Positions 40,729-50,126 of a stretch of 64,000 nucleotides of DNA are shown here, piece by piece. Location of the stretch: NCBI GenBank assembly GCA_030019205.1, contig JASEFH010000001.1, forward strand, positions 242,421 through 306,420, written 5' to 3'. The position numbers were made by a program, and so were the translations under genes. Within the stretch, counting starts at the first letter, position 1. Every line of letters starts with the position of its first letter. Source of the DNA: Methanomicrobiales archaeon. GTDB taxonomy: Archaea; Halobacteriota; Methanomicrobia; Methanomicrobiales; JACTUA01. Below the pieces are notes generated by a model that worked only from the letters and a program-made list of their open reading frames with translations, had not been told where the DNA came from and made no database searches.

Positions 40729-42207
40729 TCACCCGGATGCCGAGAGCACCCTTGTATTCCGATCCACGAGCAGGTTGTAGGCATCGTGCCGGGGATTGTA
40801 GCGGACGAGCACGTTGTGGATCTCGACGATCTCCCCGTAGCGGCTTTCCCGCAGTGCGGCATTCTCCCCTGTCTCGTGGTATCGCGGAAGGATTGCGTAC
40901 ACGGATTTCCCGACTGTCCCGTCGCAGACCTTGTAGACGTGGTGCTCTGCATCTCCGAGGTCGGAGGACATGACTGCGACGACCACGCTGATGCGGCGTC
41001 TCAGGTGCTGCGAGAGCTTCGAGAGCCGGGTAAATCTGGCGTCGGGCGGTGCGCGATACACCTCCCGCGTAAGGCGATCCTTCCGGAGAAGGGCATAGGA
41101 GTACTTGATGTCGGTGTTGATGTAGCGGTGGGGCTCGTCGGTTCCTGCGACTGCGAGCATCAGCCGCGTGGGGCGAATGCTCTCTTTCTCCGCGAAGGAC
41201 CAGCAGGTGATGGGATGGCAGCGGGTGCCCCACAGGAACGTGCAGGGCGCGTACATGAACAGCCCGCGATCCAGAAGAGCGGCAACCATCCTTCGCATCT
41301 CCGTGGCGTTCACCAGATCCGCCGGTTCGACGATCACGACCGTGCCGTCGTGCGCCAGATTCTCCGAATACCGCATCACGACCTCCGCACGCTGTTCGGG
41401 TGAGGCCTTCAGCTCGTTCAGCACCATCGAGAAGACCAGCATGTCCGGGCGCCCGGGTATCTCCTGGAGGGTGACCATGTCCGCATGCTGCGGCGGTTCG
41501 ATGCGGAGCCCGGGGACGTCCTTCCCGAACTCCGGCACCAGGTAGCGGTAGGCTTCGAGATTCTCCTCGAATCTGTCGATCGCGAATATGTGCGCCTCTC
41601 CCCTGCCGAGGGTTTTCAGGAAACCTGCGATGGCGAGGGGCACAACGCCCGCCCCCGTCCCGACGTCCAGGATTCGCATCCGGGTTTTTAACAGGCCTTC
41701 TTCGGCCATCTGGAGGAGTATATGCTGGAACTGCGTGTAGTAGACCGGGGCGTGGTAGACCAGATAGCCGAAGACGCTGTAGCCCTTGCGGTAGGTGATC
41801 CCCTTGTCCTCCTTCCAGTACTCCGACTTCTGCGCCACGATCGCCCGGCGGATCCGCTCCAGCACCACGGGATCCGTAAGGGGTTTCCCCACCTTCTTCT
41901 CGATGTACTGCTGGATCCGATCCTGGAGCTCATCGGGAAACCGTCTGGCTCCCAGGGCTGCCCGGATGCGGCGGTGCTCCTCTTCCGAGAGCCGCAGGGT
42001 GTCGGCGATCCCGATGCGCTCCAGCGAGTAGTCGTCGCCGATCTTTTCCGAAGTGAGGCGGAGCTCGGCGAGGTGGGGGGCTATCCGTCGGTGGAGGGCT
42101 TCTGTTGGGATCTCTTCGGAGAGGTACGGGCGGATCTCGGAGAGGCGGAATCCGCACTTCATGGACGCGACGTACTTCAGTACCGAGAGGATCTCCCGAT
42201 CTTCCAT
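40729..42207 (-). CDS. Rsm22/METTL17-type ribosome-associated methyltransferase-like protein
   Basis: The 492-residue product has a helical N-terminal region and then a SAM-binding-type motif I (I-L-D-V-G-T-G-A-G, 179-187) with the aromatic-rich Y-L-V-Y-H-A-P-V-Y-Y block before it. Three clustered cysteines (322, 330, 335, with H331) are at the place where METTL17/Rsm22 proteins bind a [4Fe-4S] cluster. Eukaryotic members assist mitochondrial small-subunit assembly, so a role in archaeal 30S assembly is plausible. Whether it still methylates anything is unknown. It is convergent with the APC gene. Confidence 0.82.
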   Translation of the reverse strand: MEDREILSVLKYVASMKCGFRLSEIRPYLSEEIPTEALHRRIAPHLAELRLTSEKIGDDYSLERIGIADTLRLSEEEHRRIRAALGARRFPDELQDRIQQYIEKKVGKPLTDPVVLERIRRAIVAQKSEYWKEDKGITYRKGYSVFGYLVYHAPVYYTQFQHILLQMAEEGLLKTRMRILDVGTGAGVVPLAIAGFLKTLGRGEAHIFAIDRFEENLEAYRYLVPEFGKDVPGLRIEPPQHADMVTLQEIPGRPDMLVFSMVLNELKASPEQRAEVVMRYSENLAHDGTVVIVEPADLVNATEMRRMVAALLDRGLFMYAPCTFLWGTRCHPITCWSFAEKESIRPTRLMLAVAGTDEPHRYINTDIKYSYALLRKDRLTREVYRAPPDARFTRLSKLSQHLRRRISVVVAVMSSDLGDAEHHVYKVCDGTVGKSVYAILPRYHETGENAALRESRYGEIVEIHNVLVRYNPRHDAYNLLVDRNTRVLSASG

Positions 42208-42394
42208 ACCGGTACAGAGGTGGGGGGTTCACCGTATAATCTTATGGCACCGGCGTGAGCGTCGTATCTGCGACGGGGATGGATACTCGCCACTTTCACC
42301 CCGTCTGCCTGTCTCTTTATTCTCCTTGCACCCGTATGCGTGGTACTCCCCCGGGGTTCGGAGGAACCCGTGGTGCGGGAAGAGGAGGTCGACG

Positions 42395-42661
42395 ATGCAG
42401 AGGGAGACCCTGCAACTGGGCGTGAGTACGACGGCGGAGCGGTGGATGCGGGTGCGGCGGGCGATGCGGAAAGAGGATCAGATCTATGCAGTCAGGCTGG
42501 TGGAGATGATGCAGCGGCACTCAAGGGAAGGTTTCTGCGCATTCGACGACCCGCTGGAAGCCGCCCTGTTCGCCGTTCTCGTGGAGCTGGTAAAGGAGGT
42601 GGACAGGCAGCGGGATCGCGGGCAGCAGAGGGAGGCGGATTGTGGTCGGGAATGCGGATAG
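42395..42661 (+). CDS. Short helical protein of unknown function
   Basis: The product is 88 residues, predicted mostly helical and rich in R, E and M. It has a strong ribosome-binding site, GAGGAGGT, ending 5 bases before ATG 42395, and a possible box CTTTATTC near 42315. The same frame is open to 42053 but that part is antisense to the Rsm22-like gene. The C-terminus (R-Q-R-D-R-G-Q-Q) is polar. No family is recognised; the start signal is the main support. Confidence 0.6.
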   Translation: MQRETLQLGVSTTAERWMRVRRAMRKEDQIYAVRLVEMMQRHSREGFCAFDDPLEAALFAVLVELVKEVDRQRDRGQQREADCGRECG

Positions 42662-43069
42662 CGGCGGGCGATACGGTCAAAGGCTGCGTTCTGCGGAGGT
42701 CTCAAGAGTTTGGCGCCTCCGCCTCGGCCGCCGTGCGCGGGGTCAGGATCGGAGGCGTTGCATCCGTTCCGCAGGGGGAGGGGGATTCGCAGTCGTGCGT
42801 GAGAATTGGCAACCTTTTACTATCGGTATGACAGGATTCTGCCAATAGTGCCGTATTGAGTAATAATATCATTTAAGTAACAATTTTGCACATTATCGCA
42901 TGACCGGGCTCCCTATAAAAAGTCTGTTCATGTGCATTCCATCAAAGCATCGCCGATTCGCGATATCGGAGAATAATTTTAAATATTAAAAGATGATATT
43001 CGCAGCCGCATACCAGAGCGCGATGCATTTCGGCAGAGGAGCCATGGTGTGCAGGCTGGTACTTACGCT
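42662..43069. promoter_or_regulatory. AT-rich upstream region of the secreted protein gene
   Basis: From about 42830 to 43010 the sequence is unusually AT-rich. Candidate boxes are CCTATAAAAAG (42912-42922) and AATTTTAAATATTAAAAG (42975-42992). No gene is seen here. Confidence 0.5.
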
Positions 43070-45325
43070 ATGGACAAGCGGATACACCGGGTAACCCTCA
43101 TAATGGCAATTCTAACGATAATGGCATCGGCGACCACTGCTGTCAGTGCGCTGGCGGACCTCGGCTTCACGCAGACGGCGGACCCGACCACGACGGTCGT
43201 CGGGGAGGCTGTCGCCTGGAGGGCCACGATCACGAATTACGGCCCGGATACGGCGACCGGGATCGTGGTCCGGTGCGACCACACCGGGATGGGCGGGGGC
43301 ACAAAAACCAGCAACATCCAGGTAACGGCGGGGCGGTACAGCAGCCCCAACTGGACCATCCCTTCCCTGGCGAGCGGCCAGAGCGCCGACCTGACCTGGG
43401 ACACAGTCTACACCCGGGTCGGGCAGAGCACGCACGGGATGAACATCATCGCATCCGCACCTGCCGATCCCGATCCGACCAATAACGGTGCGTATACCAC
43501 CGTGACGATCTTCGCAGCAACCACACCGACTCCTGCGCCGACACCTCCCCCCACTCCGACACCGACACCCGCACCAACGCCGGCACTCACCCCGACGCCT
43601 TCTCCCGCTCCGACACCGACGCCGGCAGCCACGCCCACTCCCGACCCTGCCCCGACACCTACTCCGACGCCCGCTCTCACGCCAATACCGACGCCAAATC
43701 CGACTCCCGCACCAACCCCGACGTAAACACCCATTCCAACGCAGACCATCGCACCCGCTCCAACCCCCACTCCCTCCCCGACGCCCACGCCCACTCCAAC
43801 GCCGCCTCCCACACCCGCTGCAACACCGACACCGGAGCCGGTCCTCTATGCGGATCTCTCACTCGCCGCCACGGTGTCCACCGCAACGGCCCGTGTCGGG
43901 GATCCGGTGGTGTGGGAGGTTACCGTGTCGAACAATGGGCCGGACACGGCGTCCGCCGTCCAGATCACGGAGGATCTGTCCGGGCTTCCCGGCGCCACCT
44001 ACAGTGCGGTTGGGGTCAGCGGGGGTACCCGGGAGAACACTCTCTGGACGGTCCCGAGTCTTCGCAGGGGCGAGAGCGCCACATGGACCTTCATGACCGC
44101 GTTTGCGGATGCCGGGGAGAAGGTGAACCGTGCCGCCATCACGGCATCGATATCCACGGATCCCGATCCCGACAACAACGCAGCGACGGCTTCCGTCACG
44201 GTCGAGGCGTATACCCCGACCGCAGATCTCGGGATCACTGTGGCCGCGGCTGCCGCTGAAGCCTTCGTCGGGGATCCCGTCGCCTGGACGATCACGCTGA
44301 CCAATGCCGGACCGGAAATGGCGACCGGCGTGGTGGTCCGCGTTGATGCCGCCAGTATACCGGATGCGACGATTGTATCCGCTGCGCCGGACAGCGGCTC
44401 GTTCCTCGATCAGGTCTGGACGATCCCGGAGCTGGATGCCGCCCAGAGCGCGACGCTCTCCCTGAGTACGAACTTCACCTCCGCAGGCAGCAGGACGAAC
44501 CGCGTCCGGATCGACTCCGCCTCGCCGGCCGATGAGGAGAGCAGCGATAATGCAGCAGAGGCGACCGTGAACATCGTGAACCGACCGCCGCCTCCGGCGG
44601 TCGGTCCGGTACCCGCCACTGTCGGGATCCTGCCCGGGATCCTGGATGTGAACAATGCCACCTTCAATGTCTCGATCCGCCTGCCAGAGGGATACAGCGC
44701 ACGCGGAATAGATCTCTCTTCCATCGAGTGTGGAGGCGCGAAGGCGACTTACGGTGATATCTCGTCGGATAACGCCACATACATTGCCCGCTTTTTCCAG
44801 CGAAAACTTACCGGCATCTCTCCGGGGGATGCGGTGAGACTCACTGTGAGCGGGCGGGTGGACACCGGAGACGCCTGGGCAGACTTTATGGGAAATGATA
44901 CCGTCAGAGTCACCGCTGCCAGCACCGGCGGAGGCTCCAGTGGAAGTTCGGGGAGTTCCGGCAGTCCTGGTGGATCTTCCGGGGGATCGGGCGGCGGCTC
45001 GGGCGGATCCGCGGGGTTATCGCGCCCGACAGGCGGTTCGGGCAATGGTGGGTTCGGCGGGCTCTCCGCATCGAAGACTGCTGCCACTCCCGCGCCCATT
45101 CCGATCCAGCCAAGGGTCATCCCCTCCTCCACCCCGGTGTCCGCACCTGCGGGCGGTATGGTTCTGGCAGCGGCTCCTGTCGAACCGGAAGGCCTGACGG
45201 GTGATGCGGGCATCCCGGCAGAATCTGCGACGGCAGGAACGGCGACCCCGAATCCCCCGGACATCCTTCAGCGGATCACCGCGGCCTTCCTCGGATTCCT
45301 CCGCGCCATCTTCGGATGGCCCTGA
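43070..45325 (+). pseudogene. Secreted DUF11-like repeat protein interrupted by an in-frame TAA
   Basis: From ATG 43070 a signal peptide (about residues 1-28), one CARDB/DUF11-like domain (A-D-L-G-F-T-Q with N-Y-G-P-D-T-A-T) and a Pro-Thr linker of about 65 codons end at TAA 43724-43726. The same frame continues without shift: more linker to about 43840, two further DUF11-like domains (from about 43850 and 44215), an Ig-like region with cohesin-like features (about 44600-44930), a Gly-Ser stretch (44930-45050) and a Pro/Ala-rich tail. The downstream part lacks its own signal peptide. A single base change from TCA (Ser) could explain the stop; a sequencing error or readthrough is also possible. 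Confidence 0.75.
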
Positions 45326-46164
45326 ATATCCACGCTTTTCGAACTCCCGCCGCTGCATATTCGCAACCGTCGAGCCGAGCGATTGTGAGTTCTCCCAATT
45401 CCTTGTGCGAGAAGGCAAATCCCGGGAGGGAACGGACGGCACCGGGATGCAGTATCGCCATTCCTGACGCGGAATCAACGTCCACGGAGCATCATTCCAC
45501 CACGGATCTCGACGGGGTGAGAGTGCTGAGGCGCGCACATGTCCCCCTGAGAACTCCTGCCCGGAAGGGGCGATAGGGACCGGAAGGGAAGAGGAAGCGG
45601 GGGGTTATCTGCCTTTCCCGCGTGAGTCGACAAGATACACCGCCAGCAGCCCTGGAGTCTATCGGAGGTGGGGCAGGGATGGGTCTGCTCCGCCCTCCAA
45701 AAGAGCAGCGGCGGATCAGGTCGGAAGCCCCTGCTGATTGAAGGAGGCACTCGAGATTGCGGGCCCTGGTCGAGGGATCGTACTCCCCATGCGGGGCGGA
45801 GCCGGTGGGGGAGAAGATCCCACTGCTGCGGCGGGGCATGGTCAGGGGTGGCGAAGACCGGTGCGGTGCAGCAAAGGGTTTCGGACCGAAACGGGGACAC
45901 CTTGCGGCTGGTGGAAAAGCCCCTGTATCCCGGGTGCCGCAGAGCCGCGCCGGACTCACCGGTGATCAGGGCGCTTAACCAGTCCCGAATCCGATGAATT
46001 CTCTCCTTCCGCGCTTGAGGGAGCGCAGCTCCCCGGGCTGCTCCGCCGCACGGGGTGACGAAGCGTGCCGGAAACTCCCATTTTTCTCCTTCCCGGAAAC
46101 TGCCGGTGCACCCCGGTGACCGGCACCGGTAGAATTATTAGGGGTGGATGCCTTTACATCGACG
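45326..46164. other. GC-rich gene-free spacer with a promoter at its right end
   Basis: About 0.84 kb. Overlapping frames on both strands have no start signals or motifs. At the right end CCGGTGC and GCACCGG form a 7-bp inverted repeat (about 46103-46129), followed by AGAATTATTAGG (46131-46142), a TATA-like word about 25 bases before ATG 46165. Confidence 0.5.
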
Positions 46165-46791
46165 ATGGCAACCGATCCGGCAATTGCCCGAGCGTGGTAC
46201 GACAGAGGCAACTTCTTCAGCAGCCAGGGACGGTTCAGCGATGCAGTCGCCTGCTTCGACGCGGCGCTCGCGCTGGATCCGGAGAATGCCCCCGCTCTGA
46301 AGAGAAAAGGATTCGCGCTCCTCAAACTGGAGCGGTACGAAGAGGCTGCGGAGACCTATCGCAGGGCGATCGCGATCGATCCCGGGGATGCAGCCGCATG
46401 GCAGCGGCGATGCTATGCGCTGGCCCGGCTGGATCGCCTCGATGAGGCGGCGGAGTGCTGCGATCGGGCCCTCCTTCTCGACCCGTCGTACTGCACCGCC
46501 CTGCACAGCAAGGGATGGATCCTCTGCAAGCTGAACCGCCACCGCGAGGCAATCGCCTGCTACGAGGCCATCCTGCGGATCGATCCCGATCGGGATTCGG
46601 CGATCCTTGCGCGCGAACAGGTGCTCGGACAGACGGCTCTCGATCAGCTGCAGGACTTCGTGAAGGTGGCGGAGAGGGATATCGAGATTCCGGAGGTGGT
46701 ATACTCCGTACTGCAGAAGAGGGACTACCGGGAGATCGGGCAGGCATGGGAGGCTCTCCGCCGGATCCTGCAGGAAGGCCGGAGAGCGTGA
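46165..46791 (+). CDS. TPR-repeat protein
   Basis: A 208-residue soluble protein with four to five tetratricopeptide repeats (A-W-Y-D-R-G-N-F-F, A-L-K-R-K-G-F-A-L-L, A-W-Q-R-R-C-Y-A-L and A-L-H-S-K-G-W-I-L begin successive units), followed by a helical C-terminal region of about 65 residues. TPR arrays bind other proteins; the partner is unknown. GTG 46144 is in frame upstream, but the TATA-like word at 46131-46142 makes ATG 46165, leaderless, the better start. It converges on the small tail-domain protein gene. Confidence 0.82.
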   Translation: MATDPAIARAWYDRGNFFSSQGRFSDAVACFDAALALDPENAPALKRKGFALLKLERYEEAAETYRRAIAIDPGDAAAWQRRCYALARLDRLDEAAECCDRALLLDPSYCTALHSKGWILCKLNRHREAIACYEAILRIDPDRDSAILAREQVLGQTALDQLQDFVKVAERDIEIPEVVYSVLQKRDYREIGQAWEALRRILQEGRRA

Positions 46792-46934
46792 GCGCCCGTG
46801 CCCCGCAGATGCCCGCATTCCGGGGAGCAGCGCCGCGACCTCGGTGGATCGGGGGAGCGTTTCGGAGCGGTGCAGGCGCACGCGAGCGGGATCTCGGCCG
46901 GAACCAATCGGAGGAAAAGAGTATTTAGGGGATC

Positions 46935-47309
46935 TCAACTCGATATGCCGGTATCGTATCGGTTCTGGGATGCGGGAGCGCAGCAGACACGCTGGAACAG
47001 CGCGACCGCGTCGGTGTACTCGGCCATCTTCCGCACGGCATCCTGCAACTGCCGGTTCAGCGAGTCCACCTGCTGCCGGGTGAGGTATCGTTTGCTGTAG
47101 CCCTGCCGCAGAGTCTCCCCCACGACCTGGCAGTTGTAGAACGACTTCTCCAGGATCTTCGTGGCGTCGAAGAGGACGAACTGGGGGATGCGTCCCCCTC
47201 CCGACATCAGATCTTTCAGGTGCTGGAGATCGTCGTCCACGTCGTTCAGGATCCGGATGATCAGGGATACGTATCTCTGCGTGTCTGATTCGAATGCGTT
47301 ATATGCCAT
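46935..47309 (-). CDS. Small soluble protein homologous to the tail of the giant surface protein
   Basis: The 124-residue all-helical protein has no signal or membrane segment. Its residues about 14-101 align with the cytoplasmic tail of the surface protein (4257-4606). Shared positions include I-I-x3-N-D, L-Q-x-L, F-Y-x-x-Q-V-x-x-E, and L-T-x-x-Q-x3-L-N-x-Q-L-x-x-A-V-x-K-M. By eye 14 of 37 positions are identical in the last block. A promoter-like GATAAAAAG is about 50 bases upstream on the - strand. No known family is recognised. Confidence 0.8.
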   Translation of the reverse strand: MAYNAFESDTQRYVSLIIRILNDVDDDLQHLKDLMSGGGRIPQFVLFDATKILEKSFYNCQVVGETLRQGYSKRYLTRQQVDSLNRQLQDAVRKMAEYTDAVALFQRVCCAPASQNRYDTGISS

Positions 47310-47469
47310 ATGCTCGTCTCAGTTAATGCTGAATACAGAAAAGTACAAATACTTTCTTTTTATCGCTGCGGGAGTTCCGGCTCGTATAATCGCTGATCGG
47401 GAAAAATATCGGGTATATCCGGGTGCATCCCGTACCCGCCGGACATCAGGGGCGGGGATGCCGGACCGT

Positions 47470-49152
47470 TCAGCGGTGCGTGTAGTACGCCTGGACGCCC
47501 TCCTCGTTCAGAGCGTCGATGCGGGCGAACCCGACACGCTCGAACTGAACGATGCGCCCTATCTGTTCGGCGACAGCGGGCTCGCAGAAGCCCGTTACGT
47601 CCCCCTCGGGGCGGTGGAGGACGCAGGGCATGCGCTCGCCGACGGGCAGCCACTGGACGACAGGCAGCTTCCTCTTCCGCGCCTCTTCGAGGGAGTTGCC
47701 CGCATAGACGAGCGCGTGCCCCGCGTCGGCGCTCTCGACGGCGACGTTGAAGAGGTCCTTCAGCCGCAGGCAAGGCCATCGCAGTTCCTCCTTCGGCAGC
47801 ACGACGCGGTCCCGGAACCGGAGCGCCCGAACACCCCGATCGGGATCTCCCGGGTGCAGGAGAGGCCGTGCGATCTGCTCGGGGGCGCCTGCCACCTCCA
47901 CCTCGACGGGATCGGGGACGAAGAAGTAGCGATTGGCGACAGGGTCCACGATACTGCGGTTATGGGCGTAGAGGTTGTCCCAGGAGAAGGAGATATCCGT
48001 CTCGCCGATTCCGATCTCGAGGATGGAGCGGCGGACCGCCTCCGGGGCGATTCCGCGCTTCGCGATCGCGCGGAGCGTGCCGAGACGGACATCGTCCCAT
48101 CCGCTGAACCTACCTGCCGCGATCCCCGCCCGCATCTCCGAAGTGGAGAGGACCACTCCCTCGATGCCCATGCGGCCGTAATGGCGGTAGATGGGCGGTG
48201 TCCAGCCGAAATAATCGAAGATAAACCGCTGCCGCACCGTGTTCGCGATATGGTCCTTTCCGCGGATCACGTGGGTGATGCCTAGCAGGTGATCGTCCAC
48301 CGCGACGGAGAAGTTCATCAGCGGGAAGACCCGTGCATCCACCCGGGGGTGGGGTGGTGAACCGACGATGCGGAACGCGGAGAAGTCCCGCATGGCCGGG
48401 TCCGGATGCTCCAGGTCGGTCTTCACGCGCATCGTGACCGCGCCTTCGTAGTACTCCCCTGCGAGCATCGCCTCCCAGAGTTCAAGGTTCTTCTCGGTGT
48501 CGTTCACGCGGCAGGGGCAGGTCTTTCTGGCAAGCTTCAGCATGCGGAACTCCTCCGCCTCGCAGGTGCAGATGTACGCCCCCCCGAGTGCGATCAGCTT
48601 CTCTGCATACTCGTAGTAGATCTCAAGGCGATCGCTCTGGTAGACGATATCGTCGATCCCGATCCCAAGCCAGTCGATATCCTCCTGAACCGTACGGTAC
48701 GCATCCGGGTCCACCCTGCGCGGATCGGTATCCTCGATCCGGAGGATGTATCTCCCGCCATATTTCTGGATGTAGGCGTCATTCAGGATCGCCGCCCGAG
48801 CGTGCCCCAGGTGGAGCGGTCCGCTGGGGTTGGGGGCGAACCGCATCACCACGCCCTTCTCCGCGCCCTCCAGGGGCGGCAGGGCCCTCTCTTCCGCATG
48901 ACGCTCCGAAAGCTCGTCGATCAGGTTCGGTGCGAGCGCTCTCAGGCGGGAGATCCTATCCTCCGGGGTGAGGGCGCTCACCTCCGCGATCACCGCATCC
49001 ACCACGTTCCGCAGCTCGCGGGCGGAAGCGCGGTACTCAGGATGTTCGCCCAGCAACTTCCCCAGCACGGTCCCGCCCTTGGGCACGTCCCCGTACTTCA
49101 CGGCATTCTGGAGAGCATAGACGTACAGGAGAGTCCGCGGTTCCATGGCCAT
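47470..49152 (-). CDS. gltX: Glutamyl-tRNA synthetase, archaeal type
   Basis: Charges tRNA-Glu. The 560-residue class I synthetase has an archaeal N-terminal extension, the P-N-P-S-G-P-L-H-L-G-H motif with HLGH at 114-117, a zinc-like cysteine group (C-T-C-E ... C-P-C), the KMSKS-equivalent V-V-L-S-T-S-E-M, and a C-terminal beta-barrel anticodon-binding part as in GlnRS. A start at the second Met (49146) is also possible. It begins right after the idsA stop and ends the conserved - strand cluster. Confidence 0.96.
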   Translation of the reverse strand: MAMEPRTLLYVYALQNAVKYGDVPKGGTVLGKLLGEHPEYRASARELRNVVDAVIAEVSALTPEDRISRLRALAPNLIDELSERHAEERALPPLEGAEKGVVMRFAPNPSGPLHLGHARAAILNDAYIQKYGGRYILRIEDTDPRRVDPDAYRTVQEDIDWLGIGIDDIVYQSDRLEIYYEYAEKLIALGGAYICTCEAEEFRMLKLARKTCPCRVNDTEKNLELWEAMLAGEYYEGAVTMRVKTDLEHPDPAMRDFSAFRIVGSPPHPRVDARVFPLMNFSVAVDDHLLGITHVIRGKDHIANTVRQRFIFDYFGWTPPIYRHYGRMGIEGVVLSTSEMRAGIAAGRFSGWDDVRLGTLRAIAKRGIAPEAVRRSILEIGIGETDISFSWDNLYAHNRSIVDPVANRYFFVPDPVEVEVAGAPEQIARPLLHPGDPDRGVRALRFRDRVVLPKEELRWPCLRLKDLFNVAVESADAGHALVYAGNSLEEARKRKLPVVQWLPVGERMPCVLHRPEGDVTGFCEPAVAEQIGRIVQFERVGFARIDALNEEGVQAYYTHR

Positions 49153-49153
49153 A

Positions 49154-50116
49154 TCAGTAACCTCTGCTGATGAAGAAGTCCACGATATCGGTCAGCAGCT
49201 TCCGTTCTTCCGAAAAGGGGAGGACGGACAGGGCGGATTTTGCAGCATCCGCCCTCTCGAGAGCGGTCGCCCGCACATCGCCGATCACTCCCGCCACCTG
49301 CAACTGGTGCACGAGGCGGTCCATCTCCTCGTCGGAGAGCCTTTTCCGGAACTGCGCGAGGTCGAATCCCCTCTCCCGGGCCCGGATGGTGATCAGCGTC
49401 TGCTTCCCTTCCCGGAGATCGGATCCCCTGTCCTTGCCGATCCTCTCCGAGTGCTCCATGAGATCGATCAGATCGTCCTGGATCTGGAACGCGATACCGG
49501 CCGAGAGGCCGTAGGAGTAGAGCGCATCCACCTGGACGGCCGTACCGCCGGCGAGCATGCCTCCGATGGCAGCAGCAGCTGCGTAGAGTGCCCCGGTCTT
49601 CTTCTGCACCATCTCCAGGTACTCCCCGACCTCGACATCCTCCCGCTTCTCGAAGGACATGTCCATGTGCTGCCCTTCGCAGATCAGCGCGCACGTCCGC
49701 GCGAGCATGGCGATCGCCTTCACCCGAGACCTGTCGTCCGTGATGGCGCGGCAGAGGAACTCGAACGCATTCGCATAGAGCACATCGCCGGCGAGGATCG
49801 CCGTCGGTTCGTCCCAGCAGGTGTGCACCGTGGGGACCCCGCGCCGTTCAACGTCCCCGTCCATGATGTCGTCGTGAATCAGGGTGAAGGTGTGGATCAG
49901 CTCCAGCGCCAGCGCCGCCGGGATCAGATCGTCCGATCTGCCGTGATTCACCGCGTCTGCCGACAGCAGGACAACCGCCGGCCGAAGGCGCTTGCCGCCC
50001 GCGAGCAGAAGGTGCGAGCTGGCCTTGTAGAGCTCTCCATATGCGCTTCCATAGTGGCGGTGGAGCGCCAGATCCACCTTCTCCGCCGTCTTTTCCAGAT
50101 ACTCCAGCAGATCCAT
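49154..50116 (-). CDS. idsA: Isoprenyl diphosphate synthase (short chain, GGPP/FPP type)
   Basis: Condenses IPP with allylic diphosphates to make C15/C20 precursors of archaeal ether lipids. The 320-residue product has the first Asp-rich motif D-D-I-M-D (82-86) and the second D-D-L-I-D-L, with G-G-K-R-L-R-P near residue 40. Product length cannot be fixed from the sequence alone. It is 10 bases downstream of the RNase J gene and one base upstream of gltX. Confidence 0.93.
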   Translation of the reverse strand: MDLLEYLEKTAEKVDLALHRHYGSAYGELYKASSHLLLAGGKRLRPAVVLLSADAVNHGRSDDLIPAALALELIHTFTLIHDDIMDGDVERRGVPTVHTCWDEPTAILAGDVLYANAFEFLCRAITDDRSRVKAIAMLARTCALICEGQHMDMSFEKREDVEVGEYLEMVQKKTGALYAAAAAIGGMLAGGTAVQVDALYSYGLSAGIAFQIQDDLIDLMEHSERIGKDRGSDLREGKQTLITIRARERGFDLAQFRKRLSDEEMDRLVHQLQVAGVIGDVRATALERADAAKSALSVLPFSEERKLLTDIVDFFISRGY

Positions 50117-50126
50117 TCTTCCCCTC

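Noticed and set aside
42053..42394. N-terminal extension of the short helical protein
   Set aside because: This part is largely antisense to the Rsm22-like gene, and the strong ribosome-binding site lies directly before ATG 42395.
43724..43726. Pyrrolysine or selenocysteine recoding at the internal stop
   Set aside because: The codon is TAA; pyrrolysine uses TAG and selenocysteine TGA.
43520..43845. Short tandem repeat that at first resembles a CRISPR or satellite array
   Set aside because: It is a run of Pro and Thr codons forming a protein linker; there are no spacers of constant length.
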